Shown one piece after another: positions 52,465-61,307 of a stretch of DNA of 64,000 nt; positions within the stretch are counted from its first letter, which is position 1, and each line of letters begins with the position of its first letter. Origin of the DNA: Candidatus Contendibacter sp. Its GTDB lineage: Bacteria; Pseudomonadota; Gammaproteobacteria; Competibacterales; Competibacteraceae. The notes beneath the pieces are model-generated. The model worked only from the letters and a program-made list of their open reading frames with translations. It was not told where the DNA came from and did not search any database. A program made the position numbers and the translations under genes. The DNA is taken from positions 111,404 to 175,403 of the forward strand of contig JARSSO010000055.1 in NCBI GenBank assembly GCA_029624765.1, written 5' to 3'.

Positions 52465-53454
52465 CTATTCCTCGCCAGGCCCCGGCCGCCCGCTGGGTTT
52501 GCCCAGCAGCAGGGCGCGGGGATTCTGTTCCAGCAGTTCGGTCAGTTGCCGCAGAGCCGTCACCATCTCGCTAGCCTGCGCCAGCAACTCGTTCAACTCC
52601 GGCACGGTGGTCTGCCCCAGCCGTTGCAGTTCGCGCTGGCCCGTTTTGGCCACGCCGCTGAGGTTCAAACTGGTCTGGTTGAAGGTATCGGCTGTTTTCC
52701 GCACCGATCGGGCGGCCGCCCGAATGTCGCCGAGGGTCGCGCGAAGTTGCCCGCTCAGTTCGCCAGCGCCTTCCAGCGCGGCCGTCAGTCGATCCAGCGC
52801 CTGACCCAGCCGCTCCGCCCGCCCCGCCAGCACGCCGGTGAAGGTTTCCACATGGGTCAGGGTCTGGCGGATGCTCTCGCCACGGTCGGCGACCGCGCCG
52901 GTGATCGTGTCGAGATGTTGCAGGGTCCGGGTCAGGGCCATCTGATTTTCGTCGCCCAGCAACCGTTCCAACCGGCCGGCCAGGTTGTTGACATTGCTTA
53001 GAATATTGTTGAAGGCGTCGTCCAGCCGCGCCACCAGAGACGGGCCGGCCTGAATCACCGGCAATTCCTGATCGGCTTCCCGCTCCAGCGGCAGCGATTG
53101 ACCGCCGCCGCTGGTCAGTTCCACCGCCGCCACTCCGGTCAATCCCCGGGTGGACAGCGTGGCGATGGTGTCCCGGCGAATGGGGACGCCGCGCTCGATG
53201 TTCAGCACCACATCCACTTGATCGAGGTTGTTGCGATCCAACTGGATCGATCCCACCTGCCCAACCTGGACGCCGCGATAGCGCACGGTCGCCTTGGGGT
53301 TCAGGCCCGCCACCGACTCCCGAAAATACACCCGATAACGGTCGTAGGTCTTGGTCTCGCCGCCCAGCGTCAGCCAGAATGTCGCGCTCAGCAGCGCCGA
53401 GCCCAGCAGCACCACGAACAGCCCCACCAGGGCGTAATTCACCTTGCTTTGCAC
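52465..53454 (-). CDS. MlaD-family MCE protein
   Basis: A 329-residue protein with one N-terminal transmembrane helix (ALVGLFVVLLGSALLSATFWL), a single MCE domain (YRVYFRESVAGLNPKATVRY, RGVQVGQVGSIQL) and a long helical C-terminal part rich in Gln, Arg and Leu. It should form a periplasmic ring that carries lipid between membranes. It overlaps the ATPase gene by 16 bases. It is longer than MlaD of E. coli (about 180 residues), because of the helical tail, as in other single-MCE homologues. Confidence 0.9.
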   Translation of the reverse strand: MQSKVNYALVGLFVVLLGSALLSATFWLTLGGETKTYDRYRVYFRESVAGLNPKATVRYRGVQVGQVGSIQLDRNNLDQVDVVLNIERGVPIRRDTIATLSTRGLTGVAAVELTSGGGQSLPLEREADQELPVIQAGPSLVARLDDAFNNILSNVNNLAGRLERLLGDENQMALTRTLQHLDTITGAVADRGESIRQTLTHVETFTGVLAGRAERLGQALDRLTAALEGAGELSGQLRATLGDIRAAARSVRKTADTFNQTSLNLSGVAKTGQRELQRLGQTTVPELNELLAQASEMVTALRQLTELLEQNPRALLLGKPSGRPGPGEE

Positions 53455-54233
53455 GCCTGCTCCCGCGCCGCGCGGCCGCGCGGTCCCTCAAAGTAAGCCC
53501 GAATCAGCGGATGCTCCGCCTGGGTCAATTCGCGCATCGGCGCGTAACCGATGACCCGTTGCTCGCCCAGGAACGCCACCCGGTCGGTGGCGCTCCACAG
53601 GGTGTCCAGGTCGTGGGTCACCATCACCACCGTCAATCCCAGCGATTCCTTAAGCTGCGCCACCAGTTCGTCGAACGCGCCGGCGCTGACCGGGTCCAGC
53701 CCGGCGGTCGGTTCGTCCAGGAACAGCAGCGCCGGGTCCAGCGCTAGCGCCCGCGCTAGCGCCGCGCGTTTCAACATGCCACCGCTCAACTCGCGCGGCA
53801 GTTTGTTCCCCGCGTCCGCCGGCAGCCCCGCCAGCGCGATCTTGAGATCGGCGATTTCCGCGATTCGCTGCCGGGGTAGCCGGGTGTGCTCGCGCAGCGG
53901 CACCGCCACGTTCTCGCGCACGGTCAGTGAACTGAACAACGCCCCCTGCTGAAACAGCATCCCGAACCGCCGCCGCAGCCGGAACGCGGCGGCTTCGCCG
54001 ATGCCGACGATTTCCTGGCCGAACAGATGGATGGAACCGGCCGCCGGTTGCAGCAGCATGATGATCGCCCGCAGCAGGGTGGTCTTGCCGGAGCCGCTGC
54101 CGCCGACCAGGGCGACGATCTCGCCCCGTCCGATGTCAAGATCCAAATTTTCGTGAATCACCGTTGCGCCGAACTGGGTGCGCAGGCCGCGCACCGCGAT
54201 CACGGCGTCGGTCGAAGTCGCGTTCAGCGCCAC
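53439..54233 (-). CDS. MlaF-like ABC transporter ATPase
   Basis: A 264-residue ABC ATPase: Walker A VGGSGSGKTTLLRAI, signature LSGGMLKRAALARAL, and Walker B ALLFLDEPTAGLD, with the MlaF-like AAFRLRRRFGMLFQQGALF segment. It powers lipid movement by the adjacent permease and MCE protein. It overlaps the permease gene by ten bases and the MCE gene by sixteen, which indicates tight co-translation. Confidence 0.93.
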   Translation of the reverse strand: MALNATSTDAVIAVRGLRTQFGATVIHENLDLDIGRGEIVALVGGSGSGKTTLLRAIIMLLQPAAGSIHLFGQEIVGIGEAAAFRLRRRFGMLFQQGALFSSLTVRENVAVPLREHTRLPRQRIAEIADLKIALAGLPADAGNKLPRELSGGMLKRAALARALALDPALLFLDEPTAGLDPVSAGAFDELVAQLKESLGLTVVMVTHDLDTLWSATDRVAFLGEQRVIGYAPMRELTQAEHPLIRAYFEGPRGRAAREQACKAR

Positions 54234-55366
54234 AGTCCCACCCCGCCGAGGATGATCGAGAACAGGGCGTCGGCCGCAATCACCAGAAAGATGGATTGGA
54301 CCACACTGACCGTGGTGTGCCGGCCGACGCTATCGGCGCCGCCGCGCACCTGAAAACCCTGGTAGCAACCCACCAGGGCGATGATGGCGGCGAAGACCGG
54401 CGTCTTGCCGACGCCAAGCAGGAACGAAGTTGGCGTCACCACGCGCGGGAAGCGGTCGAGGAAATCGCCGAAGTTCACGTCCAGCATCACCTGCGCCATC
54501 ACCATGCCGCCAAATACGCTGAGCGCATCGGCGAATACCGTCAGCAGCGGGAGGACAACGGTCAACGCCAGCAGCTTGGGCAATACCAGCAGGTCCATGG
54601 GTCGGATGCCGATGGTGCGCAGCGCGTCCACCTCCTCGGTGATCTGCATCGTGCCGATCTGGGCGGTATAGGACGAACCGGTGCGGCCGGCGACGATGAT
54701 GGCGGTGATCAGCGGCGCCAGTTCGCGCAGCATGGTCAGCGACACCAACTCGACGATGAAGAGGTTGGCGCCGTAGAACTTGAGTTGCTGGCCTCCCTGA
54801 TAGGCGATGACCACCCCCATCATGAACGACAACAAGGCGATGATGGGCAGGGCGTGGACGCCGGCGGTTTCGATGTTGCCAAACAGCGCCCGCCAGCGGA
54901 ACCGGCCGGGACGCAGCGCCAGTCGCGCCAGCGCCGTTGCCGCTTCGCCGATGAAGGCCAGAAATTCGATGGCGTGGCGGGCGTGCGACCCGACCCGCCG
55001 ACCCAGCCGTTCCAGCGCGCCCCGGACCAGGGGGGGTGGCGGAACCGCTCCAGCGCTGGCGCGGCGCTCCCGCACCAGGTCCAGCAAAGCCTCATGTTCC
55101 AGGCGCAGATTGACCAGGCGGACCGAGCGGCTGGCTTGTTCCAGTTCGGCGACGATGTTCAGCAATCGCAACGCGCCGGTGGTGTCGATGGCCTGGATGC
55201 CGGAACCGTCCAGCCACAATTCACCCGCTGGCCAGCGGATGGCGCGCGGTTGTAGATCCAGCGCCTCGATGCCGTCCAGGGTCCAGTCGCCCTCGCAGCG
55301 GCACTGCTCCCCATCCACCCGGATGACGGCGCGGTGGACGGTGGATGGAGCGGGCGACGCAGCCAC
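54224..55366 (-). CDS. MlaE-like ABC permease with N-terminal STAS domain
   Basis: A 380-residue fusion. Residues ~10-110 form a STAS-like domain (GELWLDGSGIQAIDTTGALR); the rest is an MlaE permease (GVVIAYQGGQQLKFYGANLF, LVSLTMLRELAPLITAIIVA, GRTGSSYTAQIGTMQITEEV). In E. coli the STAS protein MlaB is separate; in this common variant it is fused to the permease. First gene of the four-gene lipid-transport operon; its start is 25 bases from the thermonuclease-gene fragment at 55.4 kb. Confidence 0.92.
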   Translation of the reverse strand: MAASPAPSTVHRAVIRVDGEQCRCEGDWTLDGIEALDLQPRAIRWPAGELWLDGSGIQAIDTTGALRLLNIVAELEQASRSVRLVNLRLEHEALLDLVRERRASAGAVPPPPLVRGALERLGRRVGSHARHAIEFLAFIGEAATALARLALRPGRFRWRALFGNIETAGVHALPIIALLSFMMGVVIAYQGGQQLKFYGANLFIVELVSLTMLRELAPLITAIIVAGRTGSSYTAQIGTMQITEEVDALRTIGIRPMDLLVLPKLLALTVVLPLLTVFADALSVFGGMVMAQVMLDVNFGDFLDRFPRVVTPTSFLLGVGKTPVFAAIIALVGCYQGFQVRGGADSVGRHTTVSVVQSIFLVIAADALFSIILGGVGLWR

Positions 55367-55390
55367 GGGAAATCGCCAGTCGGAACGGCC

Positions 55391-55525
55391 TCAGCGCGGG
55401 TTCAGCCGCCGCCAGGCCGCAGGGTCCTGCTGGCCGCCAGGCTTTTCCCAAATCCCGCGCCTGGCTTGTTGCGCCTCGGCCTGGGCTTGTCGATAGACCG
55501 CCGAGTCGTTGTACTGCTCATACAC
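55391..55525 (-). pseudogene. Displaced 3' end of the thermonuclease gene (left direct repeat)
   Basis: These 135 bases match the last 135 bases of the thermonuclease gene (59123-59257) with five mismatches, in the same orientation and including its stop codon. The rest of the gene is absent. It marks the far edge of the region 55391-59257. The remainder of the gap up to 55692 holds no gene I can support. Confidence 0.92.
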
Positions 55526-55692
55526 CACCGTTCATACCTCCGGATAGCCCATGCGCTGTCCCAAATGTCATGCCACTTGCCTCTCGTCAGTCATGTTTGA
55601 GATCTCAACCACCACTACTGAATACTCCAGCAAGCTCTTGCCCTCGTAGTCGTCCATGATCCTATTAGCCTGGATTCACCTCCCCTTATCGA

Positions 55693-57168
55693 CTATCGGC
55701 GTGGTTTTACTCCACCGCGACGCAGCAGTTTGGCGGCTACGCGGTAGATGTCGGGGACATTGATCCGGCTATCCGCCCGGCGTTCGGCAACGCCGATGCG
55801 CATCAACGCCTTGAGTAGCGCCGCCAGCCGATCTTCAGGCACCTCGTGGAATTCCACCGGCTCCTGCTTGGCCTCTCCACCGACGGCGGCAATCGACTCG
55901 ATCGTGCGCGCTTGCCGCCAGCGGTCGAACAAATCCGTGTCGTTACAGGGAACATTCAGATCCGCCAGCGGTTCGATCACAGTCTCAATCCATCCGTACT
56001 CTTCCTTCAACTGTGCCAGCCGAAGCTCCGAGGCGCCCTGAACGCCGGATTGCAAGCCCTTGGGATGCAGGACCAGCCGGCTTTCGGCCAGTGGATACCG
56101 GGCGGCGTGACGCAGCGCTTCCAGAAAGTTGCGTGGGCTGACCCGGCCAAATCCATCAGCCAGATGGTTATACAGCCAGGTAAAGGTTTTGCCGCGCCGC
56201 GCGTCGCTGCCCATATAGGGCCCGGCCAACGCGACAAAGACCGCTTCCTGTTTGGGTTCCGATGTTTTCATCTCGGCCGGTAACATCAGGCCGGCGGCTG
56301 GCGGAAGCTGCAGACCGGTGGTGCGTTCGATAAGCGCCGCAAAAGCCATGCTAGCTTGGGGGGCATTGAGCAGCAGCATATAGAGCAGACCGTAAAGATC
56401 ATGGCGCTCCCACAACAAATCCACCTTGGCTCCGAACAGCTTGGAGGCATCGGCAAAAGCAATGATTTGCGGATCTTCCGCCTGGTCAACCCGGAGAAAC
56501 AGTTTGAGCTTGATCGCTCGATAGGAACGCATCGCCAGCGCCACCTGCAGCAACGCCCGGGTCCGCTCCCGGATGGTTTTCCATTGCTGGCCCACCCGGT
56601 CCAGCGCGTCGAACAGCACGATCAGTCGGCGGCCGTTTTGCCATAACTGCTCATCCGCATGGCGCAAGGTCTGCTGAGTCCGGCCGGCGTCGCTGTCCAC
56701 CCAGGCCACGAGGCCCGCACTACCCCCCAACTGATCCGGAAGTTCGAGTTTCAGTTTCAGGACGCGATTCACGACGCCAAGGATCACCGCGCGCCAGACT
56801 TTTTCCGGGGCATAACCGTCGCGCTCGATCAGTTCGTCCAGAATCTCTCGACTGGGTGCCTGATGAGTGTCAACGTCAACGCCGGCAAAACCAAGCGCGA
56901 CCTCGCAACGGTCGAGCGCCAGTCGAGGGTAACTGTTGGCCACATAGTTTCGAGCCGTACTATTCAGCAAGACGGCGGACCAGAAACTTTTTCCAACCCC
57001 ACGCCCGCCGATCACCAGCGAGCGGTCAGGGTCCAAGGCGGTTTCGTGTCCGGCGGGCGCATAAATCTGGTTATGGGCAGGCGGGGTGGTCGCATCGTGG
57101 CTGGGAGCGGGCGTTAGCTCCGCCAAGGCGGTGCGCAATACAAGAACCGGGTCAGTCGGGTTCATCAT
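55693..57168 (-). CDS. P-loop ATPase of unknown function, last gene of the island operon
   Basis: A 491-residue protein with Walker A GGRGVGKS at residues 54-61 and a Walker B-like RLIVLFDALDRV, with Asp-Ala at the catalytic position instead of Asp-Glu, roughly 130 residues later. The C-terminal 200 residues are mostly helical and end in a basic tail. A possible winged-helix-like segment lies near the end (LLKALMRIGVAERRADSRIN). The layout resembles STAND or Sll1717-type P-loop ATPases used as sensors in conflict systems, but I am not certain of the family. The start at 57168 overlaps the upstream ATPase gene in ATGA, so the two are coupled and probably interact. Confidence 0.78.
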   Translation of the reverse strand: MMNPTDPVLVLRTALAELTPAPSHDATTPPAHNQIYAPAGHETALDPDRSLVIGGRGVGKSFWSAVLLNSTARNYVANSYPRLALDRCEVALGFAGVDVDTHQAPSREILDELIERDGYAPEKVWRAVILGVVNRVLKLKLELPDQLGGSAGLVAWVDSDAGRTQQTLRHADEQLWQNGRRLIVLFDALDRVGQQWKTIRERTRALLQVALAMRSYRAIKLKLFLRVDQAEDPQIIAFADASKLFGAKVDLLWERHDLYGLLYMLLLNAPQASMAFAALIERTTGLQLPPAAGLMLPAEMKTSEPKQEAVFVALAGPYMGSDARRGKTFTWLYNHLADGFGRVSPRNFLEALRHAARYPLAESRLVLHPKGLQSGVQGASELRLAQLKEEYGWIETVIEPLADLNVPCNDTDLFDRWRQARTIESIAAVGGEAKQEPVEFHEVPEDRLAALLKALMRIGVAERRADSRINVPDIYRVAAKLLRRGGVKPRR

Positions 57169-58529
57169 GGCTGAGACTCGGAATCGGCGCCGAGTCGTTC
57201 CATGATCCCCGCCAGCAGGGCGGCATAGCTGCGTTCGTAGCGGATGGGCTCCAGCAACACCGGATCGCCGAGCGGGTCGCCGTAATAGTAATTGGCGTCG
57301 CGCAACACGGGCCAGGCGTAGTGGGGCGCTTCCCTGGCGTCCAGAGAAAATTCCTCAACCAGCAAGGTGTTATCGTCGTCGTCCAGCAACGGTTCACCCG
57401 CATCCGTGAGGAGTGGCTGGTCCTGGTAAAGGAATTCCTTGAAAACGCCAAACGCGGCGTCGCGGAATGCCTCCTGGCGGTCGGCATCTTCGGGCGCCTT
57501 GGCGTGGACCATGCGCAAGCGATACAGCCAGTCATCGTCGCCTTGGCGTGGAAACCGGGCCAGATGGGCGAGCAGGTAACGATAGCTGGTGATCGTTTGC
57601 GGGGTATTCTCGCCAAACAGCAACACATCCGCGCCCAGACCCAGAATCGCGGCGGCGGTTGTCTCGTTCAATCCGGAGCGGGCATCGATCAGGATAGCGT
57701 CGTAGCCTTTGAGGCTGGACAACTCGGCGATGAGGCTCCGAGACTGTTCAAGAAAGCTGAGGGCCGCACCGTTCGGGCCTGTATTCTCCAGATAGGCACG
57801 GGCGATTTTGGCGAGAAAATGGCCCGGATGTGCTTGGGTGCGTGATCCGGCCGCCGGCGCTACATCAATCAACCCCTTGCCGCGCCCGAAGCGGCTGGGT
57901 GCGGTCATGTCCAGCAGGAATTCGCGGTTGATCTCGCCCAACCCACTCTCGACATAGGCATCCAACAGACCAAACGGGGGCAATTCGTCAGGGGCCAGCA
58001 ACATTGAACCGATACCGGGCGCTTCCAGGTCCAAATCAATCACCAGCACCTTGCGCCCCAAACGAGCGAGTTCCGCCGCGACCACGGCCAGGGCGGTGGA
58101 ACGTCCCACTCCCCCCTTTAAACTGGCGAACACGAGGCGCATGGGGGCTGGCGGCTTCCAACCGGGAGCGGGCTGCGTTAGCCAGTCCTGACCGACAATA
58201 CGCTGTTCTGCCAGGCGCACATTGACCGCAGGTTCATTACCGACCTGAACTCGCTCGATGTACGGTCTGGTCTGGTGCAGGATGGTCGCAACCCCAGGCT
58301 GGGTGTGGTCCAGCAAAGACCGCTCGCCGCGCGAATAGGCGGGCAACTGCTGGGTGAACGCCTGGAGGGCGGCGGCTCGCTGGTCGGGAGTTAGCGGCTC
58401 GGAGGTGATCAGGGCGAGCCGCCCCGAGGCATCGCGCAGCACCACGCTGGCCTCGATCGTGGTTCTGCTCAGCAGGGGCGTCAAAGCCGCCACGAAGGCG
58501 GGCAGGCTGTCATCAAAGTAGGGTTGCAA
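57165..58529 (-). CDS. ParA/MinD-type ATPase with KGGVGRS motif
   Basis: A 454-residue protein. The first ~128 residues form a separate, unrecognised domain. Then comes a deviant Walker A, ASLKGGVGRSTALAVVAAEL (KGGVGRS at 138-144; Arg replaces the Lys or Gly usual in KGGVGKT). The A' strand VLVIDLDLEAPG and GYDAILIDARSGLNETTAA complete the SIMIBI nucleotide site. Annotated relatives are known as KGGVGR-motif variant ATPases. The start is TTG 58529, supported by AAGGAG ten bases before it; no ATG fits. It lies 33 bases after the HEPN-like gene and overlaps the next ATPase gene. A role in DNA or membrane positioning, or as a switch in defence, is possible; neither is shown by the sequence. Confidence 0.82.
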   Translation of the reverse strand: MQPYFDDSLPAFVAALTPLLSRTTIEASVVLRDASGRLALITSEPLTPDQRAAALQAFTQQLPAYSRGERSLLDHTQPGVATILHQTRPYIERVQVGNEPAVNVRLAEQRIVGQDWLTQPAPGWKPPAPMRLVFASLKGGVGRSTALAVVAAELARLGRKVLVIDLDLEAPGIGSMLLAPDELPPFGLLDAYVESGLGEINREFLLDMTAPSRFGRGKGLIDVAPAAGSRTQAHPGHFLAKIARAYLENTGPNGAALSFLEQSRSLIAELSSLKGYDAILIDARSGLNETTAAAILGLGADVLLFGENTPQTITSYRYLLAHLARFPRQGDDDWLYRLRMVHAKAPEDADRQEAFRDAAFGVFKEFLYQDQPLLTDAGEPLLDDDDNTLLVEEFSLDAREAPHYAWPVLRDANYYYGDPLGDPVLLEPIRYERSYAALLAGIMERLGADSESQP

Positions 58530-58562
58530 TGGCGTTTTACTCCTTGGACGGGGTGTTCGTCA

Positions 58563-58943
58563 TCAGATCAGGAGACCCATCGCTTCATTGGCCTGATCAC
58601 GCCAGCGTTCGGCAGTCGGACGATCAATCGAACCCGTTCTGGCATAGCGCATACTGATGGCCCATTTCTGCATGAAATTATCGTGTTCAAGCAGTCGTCG
58701 TACCGGCGCGGCTGACCGTCCGTGGATGGATTGCAGCGCCACCGGTTTGATGTCGGGAAAATGTTCCCACATGGCCGAATCGTCATCGCGGATACCGACG
58801 CTTTGCAGAAGGCTTTTAATCGCGCATTCGGCGGCGAGACCAAAGTGGTAGCCAGCATTATCAGTACGGTTATCGTCCAGCAGCTTGCAACCATCACAGT
58901 AATGGCGTTGGGCCGCGCCACTCATCTCAATCGAAAAAGTCAT
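58563..58943 (-). CDS. HEPN-like domain protein
   Basis: A 126-residue, mostly helical protein. NAGYHFGLAAECAIKSLLQS near residues 29-48 and WAISMRYARTGSID are typical of HEPN-like proteins related to nucleotidyltransferase partners and RNases. RRLLEH near residues 82-87 gives a possible Rx4H RNase motif, but it is not certain that it lies in the usual helix. HEPN proteins occur widely as toxins or RNases in defence and toxin-antitoxin systems. ATG 58943 is chosen; a longer start in the same frame lacks a ribosome site. It is the first gene of the operon with the two ATPases. Confidence 0.75.
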   Translation of the reverse strand: MTFSIEMSGAAQRHYCDGCKLLDDNRTDNAGYHFGLAAECAIKSLLQSVGIRDDDSAMWEHFPDIKPVALQSIHGRSAAPVRRLLEHDNFMQKWAISMRYARTGSIDRPTAERWRDQANEAMGLLI

Positions 58944-59122
58944 TGATAACCTGAGTCTTTTGACTTCTTTCCAGGATATATACCCTGCAGCAAGCCGCAA
59001 GGCAGTTCATTTTCGAGGAATATCCGCCAGCGCTCTAGGATCACTTTCCGCCACGCGCCAACCGCGCAATATAGTTACCCCTTGCTAAGCCAACCTATGT
59101 GCTTTATCCCAACCTAACATAC

Positions 59123-59917
59123 TCAGCGCGGGTTCAGTCGCCGCCAGGCCGCAGGGTCCTGCTGGCCGCCGGGCTTTTCCCAAATCCCGCGCCGGGCTTG
59201 TTGGGCCTCGGCCTGGGCTTGTCGATAGACCGCCGAGTTGTTGTACTGCTCATACACGACTGCCCGCCCTTGTCGGACCATTTCCAACCCAGCGTCGCGC
59301 TCGCCGACGAAGACCTGGGCGACGACCCGACCGTAGCGGTCCTGATCGATTACCCGCAACCGGACCGAATCGCGCCGGGGCAGCAAGCCGCGGAACGCTT
59401 CGCGGGAACGGTCGCCCCACGGCTCCTGACCCATTTCCGGAGCGTCGATGCCGAACACCCGAACCTTGACTTCGCCGTCCGGACAACTGGCGGTCAGGGT
59501 ATCGCCGTCATAGACCGATTTGACGCCGCAAACCAGTTCCGTGCCTCGACCCAGCGTTGAGGAGGGAATCTTGGGTTCGTGCAGGACGTAGCTGATGGCG
59601 ACGATGGCCACCGTCAGCCCGCCGATGACCCAGGGCGAGCGGTTCTTGCGGCGACGGGTCCGGTTCAGTTCGCCACGCAGCGTTTGTTGCAACAGTTTCA
59701 GCAGATCTTGTTTCATGGAGATTTCCGCAACCCCTTCAGCATTCCAGCGATCCCAGTCCGCATTCGCTTCTTCGTGGGTCCGGTAGCGAAACACGCCTTT
59801 TGGAACACGGGTTCGACGGTGGGCAAAGCTCGACAACCAGGCCTGCTCTTGATCGGTCGGGGGGCCGAATTCCCCCAAATCGCGGGGCTTTCGATAACCG
59901 ATGACACGCTTTTCCAT
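59123..59917 (-). CDS. Membrane-anchored thermonuclease (SNase family) with N-terminal extension
   Basis: A 264-residue protein. Residues ~130-250 form a staphylococcal-nuclease domain: CGVKSVYDGDTLTASC, VRVFGIDAPEMGQEPWGDRS with catalytic Arg and Glu, and DRYGRVVAQVF. A transmembrane helix lies near residues 95-112 (SPWVIGGLTVAIVAISYVLH), so the nuclease would face the periplasm. The first 67 residues (including KGVFRYRTHEEANADWDRW) read like a separate small cytoplasmic protein joined in frame; an internal ATG at 59716 (MKQDLLKLLQQT) could make the anchored nuclease alone. The last 135 bases are duplicated at 55391. Confidence 0.85.
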   Translation of the reverse strand: MEKRVIGYRKPRDLGEFGPPTDQEQAWLSSFAHRRTRVPKGVFRYRTHEEANADWDRWNAEGVAEISMKQDLLKLLQQTLRGELNRTRRRKNRSPWVIGGLTVAIVAISYVLHEPKIPSSTLGRGTELVCGVKSVYDGDTLTASCPDGEVKVRVFGIDAPEMGQEPWGDRSREAFRGLLPRRDSVRLRVIDQDRYGRVVAQVFVGERDAGLEMVRQGRAVVYEQYNNSAVYRQAQAEAQQARRGIWEKPGGQQDPAAWRRLNPR

Positions 59918-59980
59918 GGTCTACTCGAAAGTGGGTTCATCCCTCTTCCCAACACCGGAAGAGGGAAGGGGAGAGAACTT

Positions 59981-61255
59981 TTACCGCGCCGCCGTCAGCG
60001 CCTGTTCCAGGTCGGCGAGGATGTCGTCGATGTGCTCGATGCCGATGGACAGTCGCACCAGGTCCTCGCTGACCCCGGCCTTTGCCAGTTCCGCCGGCGA
60101 CAGTTGCCGGTGGGTGGTGGTGGCCGGATGGCAGGCGAGGGACTTGGCGTCGCCGATGTTGACCAGCCGGGTGACCAGTTGCAGGGCGTCGATGAATCTG
60201 GCGCCAGCCTCGCGTCCGCCCTTGATGCCGAAGCTGAGGATGCTGGAGCCACGTCCACCCATATATTTGTCCACCAGCGGTTTTTCCGGGCTGTCCGCCA
60301 GTGCGGGATATTTGACCCAGACCACTTGCGGATGATCGCGCAGGTATTCGGCGGCCTTGATCGCGTTCTCGCAGTGGCGGTCCATCCGCACCGGCAGGGT
60401 TTCGATGCCTTGCAGGATCAGGAAGCTGTTGAACGGCGAAATCGCCGCGCCGGTATTACGCAGCGGCACCACCCGCGCCCGGCCGATGAACGCGGCCGGT
60501 CCCAGCGCCTCGACATAGACCACGCCGTGATAGGACGGGTCCGGCTCGTTCAGCCGGGCGAACCGGGCCTTGTGTTGGTCCCAGGGGAAGCGGCCGGAAT
60601 CGACGATGACGCCGCCGATGCTGGTGCCATGGCCGCCCATGTATTTGGTCAGGGCATGGACCACGATGTCGGCGCCGTGCTCGAACGGACGGCACAGATA
60701 CGGGGTCGGCACGGTGTTGTCGACGATCAGCGGCACGCCGTGGGCGTGCGCGACTTGGGCGAGCGCGCCGAAGTCCACCACGTTCGCGGCCGGATTGCCG
60801 ATGGATTCGCAGAATACGGCCTTGGTCTTGGCGTCGATCAGCCGACCCATCGCCTCGGTGTCGCGGTAATCGGCGAACCGCACTTCGATGCCGTAGCGCG
60901 GCAAGGTATGGGCGAACAGGTTGTAGGTGCCGCCGTAGAGGGTCGAGGTGGTGACGATGTTGTCGCCGGCCTCGGCGATGGTCATGATGCTGTAGGTGAT
61001 CGCCGCCATGCCGGAGGCCACGCCCAGCGCGCCGACTCCGCCTTCCATCGCCGCCACCCGCTGTTCGAGCACGGCGGTGGTGGGGTTCATGATCCGGGTG
61101 TAGATATTGCCTGGCACCTTCAGATCGAACAGGTCGGCGCCGTGCTGGGTGTCGTCGAAGGCGTAGGACGTGGTCTGGTAGATGGGGACGGCGACGGCCT
61201 TGGTGGTGGATTCGGGCGTATAGCCGCCATGGATCGCAATCGTTTCGATTTTCAT
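59981..61255 (-). CDS. metY: O-acylhomoserine sulfhydrylase (aminocarboxypropyltransferase)
   Basis: A PLP enzyme that makes homocysteine directly from O-acylhomoserine and sulfide. The 424-residue protein shows IYQTTSYAFDD, NIYTRIMNPTTAVLEQRVAA, GGTYNLFAHTLPRYGIEV, and the PLP lysine in ADIVVHALTKYMGGHGTSIG. It ends ADLEQAL. Length is typical of MetY (about 425) rather than the shorter MetB/MetC. It would use the product of metX at 17.0-18.2 kb. A C/T-rich palindromic stretch (59942-59970) lies 3' of the gene. Confidence 0.95.
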   Translation of the reverse strand: MKIETIAIHGGYTPESTTKAVAVPIYQTTSYAFDDTQHGADLFDLKVPGNIYTRIMNPTTAVLEQRVAAMEGGVGALGVASGMAAITYSIMTIAEAGDNIVTTSTLYGGTYNLFAHTLPRYGIEVRFADYRDTEAMGRLIDAKTKAVFCESIGNPAANVVDFGALAQVAHAHGVPLIVDNTVPTPYLCRPFEHGADIVVHALTKYMGGHGTSIGGVIVDSGRFPWDQHKARFARLNEPDPSYHGVVYVEALGPAAFIGRARVVPLRNTGAAISPFNSFLILQGIETLPVRMDRHCENAIKAAEYLRDHPQVVWVKYPALADSPEKPLVDKYMGGRGSSILSFGIKGGREAGARFIDALQLVTRLVNIGDAKSLACHPATTTHRQLSPAELAKAGVSEDLVRLSIGIEHIDDILADLEQALTAAR

Positions 61256-61307
61256 TGTCTCGGGTTCCGTCGGTTGCCAGGGAAGGACAGAAGAAGTCTG
61301 TATGCGG

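Larger units (their letters stand above)
55391..59257. mobile_element. Candidate integrated island bounded by 135-bp direct repeats
   Basis: The left repeat is 55391-55525 and the right repeat is 59123-59257, the 3' end of the intact thermonuclease gene. Between them lie three minus-strand genes forming one operon. An element that enters at a gene's 3' end and carries a replacement end gives exactly this picture: intact gene at one side, displaced tail at the other. There is no integrase or transposase inside, so if it was mobile it moved with help from elsewhere. A simple duplication with later insertion is the alternative. Confidence 0.5.
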
